NCBI GenBank assembly: GCA_947490035.1
Contig: CANLGS010000085.1
Coordinates: 1-9,600 of the forward strand
Origin: Gemmataceae bacterium
GTDB lineage: Bacteria > Planctomycetota > Planctomycetia > Gemmatales > Gemmataceae
Direction of reading: 5' to 3'
DNA length: 9,600 nucleotides
The notes beneath the pieces were generated by a model. That model ran no database searches, was not told the DNA's origin, and saw only the letters and a program-made list of their open reading frames with translations. The position numbers were made by a program, and so were the translations under genes. Each line of letters begins with the position of its first letter. Position 1 is the stretch's first letter. Shown one piece after another: positions 5,863-9,600 of this stretch.

Positions 5863-8157
5863 TACTGACCCGCTGCCGCATCGGGGGCGGCATCTTTCGG
5901 AGTTCGCGACGACTTGGCCGATTCCAGGCGGTAACTCGCCACGTTCAACTCCACGATCACGCTGTGGTGCACCAGTCGGTCGATGGCCGCCGCCGTCGTC
6001 ATCGGGTCCTTGAAGATCTGCGTCCACTGCGAGAACGGCAGGTTGCTCGTCAGCAGCACGCTCCCACGCTCGTAACGCTCCGCCAACAGCGTGAACAGCA
6101 CCTCCATCTCCTCCCGGCTCTGCTGCACGTACCCCAGGTCGTCGAGGATCAACGCCTCGAACCCCGCCAATCGCTTCACGACCTTCTCCAACTTCAGGTC
6201 GCGTTTGGCCGCCAACAGCTCCTGCACCAGCAGGCTGCACGACGCGAAGTACACCGAGTGGCCTTGCAGCACCAACTGCTCCCCCAACGCACACAGCGCA
6301 TGCGTCTTCCCCGCACCCGGTTTCCCGAACACCAGCACGTTCTCGCGGCGACCCAGGAACGACCCGTCTCGGAGGCTCTGCATCTGCTGCATCACGATCT
6401 TCGGCACGCGAGACCACTGGAAGGTTTCCCATGACTTGCCCGCCGGCAACCGTGACGCCTTCGCCAGCCGCTGAATCCGGCCCTGCGTCCGCATCTCGAC
6501 CTCTCGCGTCGCCAACGCTTCCAGGTACTGCGGGTAGCTCCATGGCTCCTTCGCCGCCCGCTCCGCCAGACTCTGGTAATGGTCCCGGAACGCGGGAAGC
6601 CGCAGTTCCCTCAGGTGCTCGACCAGCCGCGTCGGGGGCGGGGTGAGTTGTTCCGTCCGCGTCTTCGCCATCGTCGTCCTCCATGACTTGCAACAGGGTA
6701 TCGAACTCCTTCAAATCCGGTGGTTCCACGACGACATCCGTCGCGGCCGGAAGCTCCGAACTCGTCTTCGCCAACGCGATCACCGCTTGCGATGACAACG
6801 CGGTGTCACTCACCAGCAACACTCGCAACGCATCATCGACAGCCACTTCGCTGTCGCGAGCCGCGTGGTGCAACAACGCCAGGTATTCCTTGGCCTGACG
6901 GCGTTCGTCGAACTGTTCCCCGAACCGGTCGTAGGCCAGGCGGAACCGCGTGGTCGGGAACAGGTCGTCCCGGTACGCGTAGTTCGCGAACGCCCCCGGC
7001 TTCCGCACCAGCGAGTCGATCACGTGCCGGTAATGCACCGCGTGCTTGTCCCGACCGATCAGTCGCGGCACCGTGTCGGCAAGTTTGTTCGCGTACCAGA
7101 CCTCCACGCGGTCGGCGAAGAGCCGGGCTTCCACCCACTCGCCGATCAGTCGGCTGTGCACCGAGTAGGTGCTGCGGTGAATGTGAATGAGGCTTCCCGT
7201 GTCGACGCGGCAACGCACCTTGAGGCAACTCGTCAGACGCACGTCGGGCAGACTCCTCAACGCGGCGACCTCTTCGGCGAAGCGATCTCGCCGAGGATCG
7301 TTGCGAGCCTTCACCACGTCCCGGAGGAACTGACCGTACTCTTCGCGGTCGGCGAACTCCCGACTCCCCCGCAAGAGCAACGCCTGATCGACGGCGGTTT
7401 TGAAGTGGCCGTGCGACGACTCGATGTCGCCGTTCTCGTGGGCCTGTCGGGCGTTGATCCGCTGGCCGGTCAGACCGTAGTGGGCCAACAGGTCGCGGTA
7501 TCGGGTCTGGAATTCTCGCGTCGCCGAGTGGTTGTTCACCGCCGCGGTGAGGCTGTCGCTGCGGTGCCGTCGCGGCACGCCGCCGAGTGCGTGCATGGCG
7601 TTCTGCAACCCGTCGGAGAGAGCCTCGAACGATTCGGACATGCAGATGCTCACGGCCTCCCAGTTCGAGTAGGTGAGAACGAAGTGGTAGACCATGTGGT
7701 TGAACGGTTGGCGTGCGATGGTGATGGCGAGTGAATCCATGTGCGTGAAGTCGGAGGCGGCGAGGTCGCCGGCCTGGTGTACCTGTCGGAAGATGGCGAG
7801 CTTGCCCGAACCGTTGGCGGCCCGCCACTGGCGAACCCGACGCTCGAAGGTGCGGCGGTGGGAATCGAGGTACTGGCCGGGATGTTGTTGGCGGAGCCAG
7901 GCGAAGAGCGTCTTGGCCAGGAGCCTCGGCTCGGCTCGGAGTTTGGCTTGCACCTCGTCCCAAACGGCGGCGAAGGGGTCGATGCGTGTGCGGTAGGTGC
8001 GTGGGATGTTGCGACGGACGCTGGGGAGCGTGGGGTGGTCGCGGTAATGTCGTGCCGTCTTGTCGGACATCCCTGTCCTCCCGGCCGCGAGGGCCAACGG
8101 GGTTCGTTGTTCGAGCAATTGCCGCAACTTGCGGACTTGCCCATCGGTGATGACCAT
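5842..8157 (-). CDS. istA: IS21-family DDE transposase IstA; frame stays open through all of istB
   Basis: IstA cuts and joins the IS ends. Seen: an N-terminal helix-turn-helix region (about 17-40, LALAAGRTGMSDKTARHY), then an integrase-fold catalytic core with SDFTHMDSL (likely first aspartate D136), RSDSLTAAV (D201) and QAHENGDIESSHGHFK (E246), then the C-terminal beta-rich region (CLKVRCRVDTGSLIHIHRST). ATG at 8157 is preceded by GGGAGGT 5 bases upstream. IstA of this family is usually about 400-550 aa and ends around the istB start, which here corresponds to residue 496. No stop occurs there: the frame runs another 275 codons in the shifted frame of istB to TAA at 5844-5842, giving 771 aa. 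Sequence after about residue 500 (PAPDAAGRAPEGT onward) is low-complexity and looks like an out-of-frame reading of istB. The active transposase core is about residues 1-500. Confidence 0.88.
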   Translation of the reverse strand: MVITDGQVRKLRQLLEQRTPLALAAGRTGMSDKTARHYRDHPTLPSVRRNIPRTYRTRIDPFAAVWDEVQAKLRAEPRLLAKTLFAWLRQQHPGQYLDSHRRTFERRVRQWRAANGSGKLAIFRQVHQAGDLAASDFTHMDSLAITIARQPFNHMVYHFVLTYSNWEAVSICMSESFEALSDGLQNAMHALGGVPRRHRSDSLTAAVNNHSATREFQTRYRDLLAHYGLTGQRINARQAHENGDIESSHGHFKTAVDQALLLRGSREFADREEYGQFLRDVVKARNDPRRDRFAEEVAALRSLPDVRLTSCLKVRCRVDTGSLIHIHRSTYSVHSRLIGEWVEARLFADRVEVWYANKLADTVPRLIGRDKHAVHYRHVIDSLVRKPGAFANYAYRDDLFPTTRFRLAYDRFGEQFDERRQAKEYLALLHHAARDSEVAVDDALRVLLVSDTALSSQAVIALAKTSSELPAATDVVVEPPDLKEFDTLLQVMEDDDGEDADGTTHPAPDAAGRAPEGTAASRVPGPLPESGGAGGEGAMELPAVPGSVGDARGRDADAGPDSAAGEGVTVAGGQVMGNLPVVSRAEDRDAADAEPPRRVVPGSPRERAGVRETGCGEDACAVCVGGAVGAARPLGVLRVVQPAGAGAVGGQTRPEVGEGREAIGGVRGVDPRRPGVRAAEPGGDGGAVHAVGGALRAWERAADEQPAVLAVDADLQGPDDDGGGHRPTGAPQRDRGVERGELPPGIGQVVANSERCRPRCGSGSVGNSSCR
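5862..6671 (-). CDS. istB: IS21-family helper ATPase IstB, 269 aa
   Basis: IstB is the AAA+ partner of the IS21 transposase; it binds DNA, selects targets and activates IstA. Seen: an N-terminal helical region (LVEHLRELRLPAFRDHY, 16-32), Walker A GKPGAGKT (116-123), Walker B ALILDDLG (173-180), sensor-like LLTSNLPFSQW (206-216) and the family C-terminal block AAIDRLVHHSVIVEL (227-241) with conserved R232. Length is normal for the family (about 250-270). The ATG at 6671 has GGAGGA 5 bases upstream. It starts inside the istA frame, shifted by one base, so the two are translated from one transcript. No defect is seen. The C-terminal tail is alanine- and proline-rich and likely unstructured. Confidence 0.95.
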   Translation of the reverse strand: MAKTRTEQLTPPPTRLVEHLRELRLPAFRDHYQSLAERAAKEPWSYPQYLEALATREVEMRTQGRIQRLAKASRLPAGKSWETFQWSRVPKIVMQQMQSLRDGSFLGRRENVLVFGKPGAGKTHALCALGEQLVLQGHSVYFASCSLLVQELLAAKRDLKLEKVVKRLAGFEALILDDLGYVQQSREEMEVLFTLLAERYERGSVLLTSNLPFSQWTQIFKDPMTTAAAIDRLVHHSVIVELNVASYRLESAKSSRTPKDAAPDAAAGQ

Positions 8158-8205
8158 CGCAGACCTCCCGTGGTTGGAGGTTGCGTACGGCAGAGGCTCT
8201 CGGAC

Positions 8206-8252
8206 GGGAGTTCTAATTGTCGCTGGACGGGAGTTCTAATCGCCGCTCTACA
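8206..8252 (-). repeat. IS21 right terminal inverted repeat with two 18-bp subrepeats
   Basis: Read inward on the minus strand: TGTAGA, GCGGCGATTAGAACTCCC (8246-8229), spacer GTCCA, GCGACAATTAGAACTCCC (8223-8206). The two subrepeats match each other at 16 of 18 positions with a 23-base period. They lie upstream of istA and may overlap its promoter, so transposase binding could also repress its own gene (inference from layout). Confidence 0.9.
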
Positions 8253-8289
8253 CATCGGACACGGCAAGAGGAAGGGGCGTGACGCATGA
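8253..8289 (+). pseudogene. 3' remnant of a gene cut by the IS21 insertion
   Basis: Immediately right of the IS, one frame reads IGHGKRKGRDA and stops at TGA 8287-8289, which overlaps the ATG of the next gene as ATGA. The same ATGA coupling joins the next two genes, so this is likely the true 3' end of the preceding gene in that operon. The basic tail gives no clue to function; a primase or other replication gene would fit the neighbourhood. The rest of the gene is not found left of the IS: TAA at 5802-5804 closes the matching frame there. Confidence 0.5.
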
Positions 8290-9158
8290 CGGCCCCTTCC
8301 GCGAAGTTCGTGACCGCCGCGACCGTGGCGCGTTCGCCCGCGCTCGACCTCGACGCGAAGCCGGAGCGCTGGCAAACTGGCCCACCGTTCGACGCGCTCG
8401 ACCTGCGCCCCGGTCGCGTCGTGCTGATCGGCGCGCCGCCCGGTGCGGGGAAAACGACGCTCACGCTCCAACTCGTTTCCGGTGTGTTGGTGAATCACTC
8501 GAACCTGCGCGCCGTTGTCGGGAACGTCGAGATGGCACCAGCCGCGCTGGTCGAGAAGTTGCTCGCCCGGCTCGCCCGCGTACCGCTGGACGCCATTCAG
8601 GATCGGACCTTCACCGCCGACGAGCGCCAACGGGTTGAATCTGGGAAAGCCGATCACGCCGCACTGCTCGACCGAATCGGGTTCCTCGAACCGCCGTTCA
8701 CGCTCCGGCATCTGGCCGGTGCGCTGGTCGCGTTCGAGGCCCGACTCGCCGTGATTGATTACGCGCAACGGTTCGGCACCGGCGACGGTGACGACCGCGC
8801 GAAGCTCGACGCGCTCATGAGCGGGGTTCGTGTGCTGGCGAATGCGGGCGCGTGCGTCGTGTTGGTTTCGTCCGTGGCCCGGCAGAAGTCGAATAACGGT
8901 TCCTCGACCTACGCAGGGTTGAACCTCGCTTCGTTCCGCGGCTCGTCGGAAATCGAGTTCGGTGCAGACGCCGCGTACATTCTCGACGCTGATCCCAAAA
9001 GCGGCGTTGCCGCGATGAAGTGCGAGAAAGATCGGTTCCGCCAAGCGCGGGACGTTCCGCTCCGATTCAACGGCGCACTTCAGACGTTCACAGCGGGCGA
9101 ACCGCTCGACCAGTTCGACGCCGCACCCGAACCCAAAACACGGAAGGGGAAGAAATGA
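8286..9158 (+). CDS. DnaB/RecA-like AAA-family ATPase (helicase-type core), 290 aa
   Basis: Seen: Walker A GAPPGAGKT (49-57), a segment VVGNVEMAPAALVEKLLAR like DnaB motif H1a (77-95), Walker B LAVIDYAQ (154-161, D158), VVLVSSVARQ (191-200, like DnaB H3), LASFRGSSEIEFGADAAYIL (214-233, like DnaB H4) and KCEKDRFRQ near the position of the DnaB arginine-finger strand. It is thus the C-terminal motor domain of replicative DnaB helicase or a RepA-like ATPase, without the DnaB N-terminal domain. Such stand-alone ATPases are common in plasmid and integrative-element replication modules. The start is supported by AGAGGAAGGGG (8267-8277), 8 bases upstream, and by ATGA overlap with the preceding remnant. 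The next gene also starts by ATGA overlap, so they are co-transcribed. The native promoter is probably lost with the upstream gene. The tail (EPKTRKGKK) is basic. Confidence 0.85.
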   Translation: MTAPSAKFVTAATVARSPALDLDAKPERWQTGPPFDALDLRPGRVVLIGAPPGAGKTTLTLQLVSGVLVNHSNLRAVVGNVEMAPAALVEKLLARLARVPLDAIQDRTFTADERQRVESGKADHAALLDRIGFLEPPFTLRHLAGALVAFEARLAVIDYAQRFGTGDGDDRAKLDALMSGVRVLANAGACVVLVSSVARQKSNNGSSTYAGLNLASFRGSSEIEFGADAAYILDADPKSGVAAMKCEKDRFRQARDVPLRFNGALQTFTAGEPLDQFDAAPEPKTRKGKK

Positions 9159-9600
9159 CCGAGCGCCGACCCGAACCCGGTTCGCCGTGGGCGAGGCACT
9201 GCCCGGACGCATGGCCGCGCGAATGGCTCGACGAGCGCCGCGAGTTGCCGCCCGGTTTCACACGGCCCGCCGATCCGCACGAAGCCGACTTGATTACCGG
9301 GCGCGTCACCGAGGCCGCGTTCCTGGCCGCGACCGGGCGCGGCGCGCGGACCGAACCGAGTCCTTCCTCGCGTTCGACGCCCACCGGCAAACGGAAGCCG
9401 AACGCCGTGGTTGCGAAGGTACTCGGCTACAACCGGTTTCTCGACGGTCTGCCCGGTCTGGAACCGCGTCTCTCGCCCGGTGCGGTTGCCCTTTGGTGCT
9501 GGTTGTGGCGGTGCGAACGGAAGGGGCTGGCGCGCTGCTCCGCGCGCAGATTAGCGAAGCGGTTCCGCTCCGGTCTGACCGCGATTGTGAACCGGTTGAA
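9155..9600 (+). CDS. Island protein of unknown function, possible helix-turn-helix segment (3' end outside window)
   Basis: ATG at 9155 overlaps the ATPase stop (ATGA) and is preceded by GGAAGGGGA (9142-9150). The first 148 codons are open to the edge and read MTERRPEPGSPWARHCPD; after about 80 mostly charged or proline-rich residues comes a basic stretch (KRKPNAVVAKVLGYNRF), then LSPGAVALWCWLWRCER and ARCSARRLAKRFRSGLTAIVNRL. The last part has the pattern of a helix-turn-helix (ARRLAKRF-x-SGLTAIVNRL), preceded by a tryptophan-rich helix, as in some initiator or DNA-binding proteins of mobile elements. I do not recognise the family. Its position after a helicase-like ATPase suggests a replication or regulatory role in the same element (inference). 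Confidence 0.75.
   Translation, partial: MTERRPEPGSPWARHCPDAWPREWLDERRELPPGFTRPADPHEADLITGRVTEAAFLAATGRGARTEPSPSSRSTPTGKRKPNAVVAKVLGYNRFLDGLPGLEPRLSPGAVALWCWLWRCERKGLARCSARRLAKRFRSGLTAIVNRL

Larger units (their letters stand above)
5816..8252 (-). mobile_element. IS21-family insertion sequence, about 2.44 kb, apparently complete
   Basis: Both ends begin TGT, and both carry two 18-bp repeats with a 5-bp spacer, oriented inward (left 5816-5862, right 8206-8252; 37 of 47 positions match between ends). Between them lie istA and istB in the usual order on the minus strand, with intact DDE and Walker motifs. Multiple terminal repeats, terminal TGT and the istA-istB pair define the IS21 family, which normally makes 4-8 bp target duplications. 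None is visible here: the bases outside are AGCCCG on the left and CATCGG on the right. The right boundary could be 8254, since TGTGT gives two possible TGT ends. The insertion cuts a plus-strand gene just upstream of the ATPase gene. Confidence 0.93.

Noticed and set aside
6865..7734. Plus-strand open frame of 289 codons inside istA
   Set aside because: It is antisense to the conserved DDE core and C-terminal region of IstA.
7650..9212. Minus-strand open frame of 520 codons spanning the IS boundary
   Set aside because: It runs antisense to the ATPase gene and out of frame through istA; it crosses the IS end, which a real old gene would not.
1..9600. CRISPR array, tRNA or rRNA genes, riboswitch
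   Set aside because: No regularly spaced repeats, cloverleaf-type sequence or conserved RNA motifs were seen on either strand.

Overview
The window is GC-rich and dense with coding sequence. It looks like a planctomycete of the Gemmata group (Gemmataceae). This rests on a giant Hanks-type Ser/Thr kinase fused to a STAND NTPase and a formylglycine-generating-enzyme (FGE/SUMF1) domain, a combination typical of these bacteria, and on two copies of a short GC-rich palindromic repeat read in frame inside that gene. The lineage call is inference; no rRNA or other marker gene is present.

Layout. (1) Positions 1-4342, minus strand: one uninterrupted reading frame of at least 1447 codons, running off the left edge close to its C-terminus. 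It encodes kinase - nSTAND NTPase - transmembrane helix - alpha-helical repeat region - FGE-like domain. (2) 4343-4578: divergent intergenic region with a plausible promoter for the kinase. (3) 4579-5433, plus strand: a 284-aa conserved-looking protein I do not recognise. (4) 5434-5815: a gene-poor stretch with a perfect 9-bp inverted repeat and a possible 37-codon small ORF. (5) 5816-8252: a complete IS21-family insertion sequence (istA and istB on the minus strand) with paired 18-bp repeats at each end. (6) 8253-9600, plus strand: the start of a different gene block. It holds the last codons of a gene cut by the IS, a DnaB/RecA-like ATPase, and the start of a basic, possibly DNA-binding protein, linked by ATGA stop/start overlaps and similar Shine-Dalgarno sequences. 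This resembles part of the replication module of an integrative element or plasmid-like island.

How it fits together. The kinase looks like a membrane-anchored signalling protein with a cytoplasmic kinase and NTPase switch and an extracytoplasmic sensor end. The IS21 element has disrupted the island operon. No target-site duplication is visible, and the left flank does not continue the interrupted reading frame, so an adjacent deletion or IS-IS recombination is likely. The most interesting leads are the lectin-fold C-terminus of the kinase, which resembles a diversity-generating-retroelement variable region, the coding-sequence-invading short repeat, the istA frame that stays open through all of istB, and the truncated island operon.
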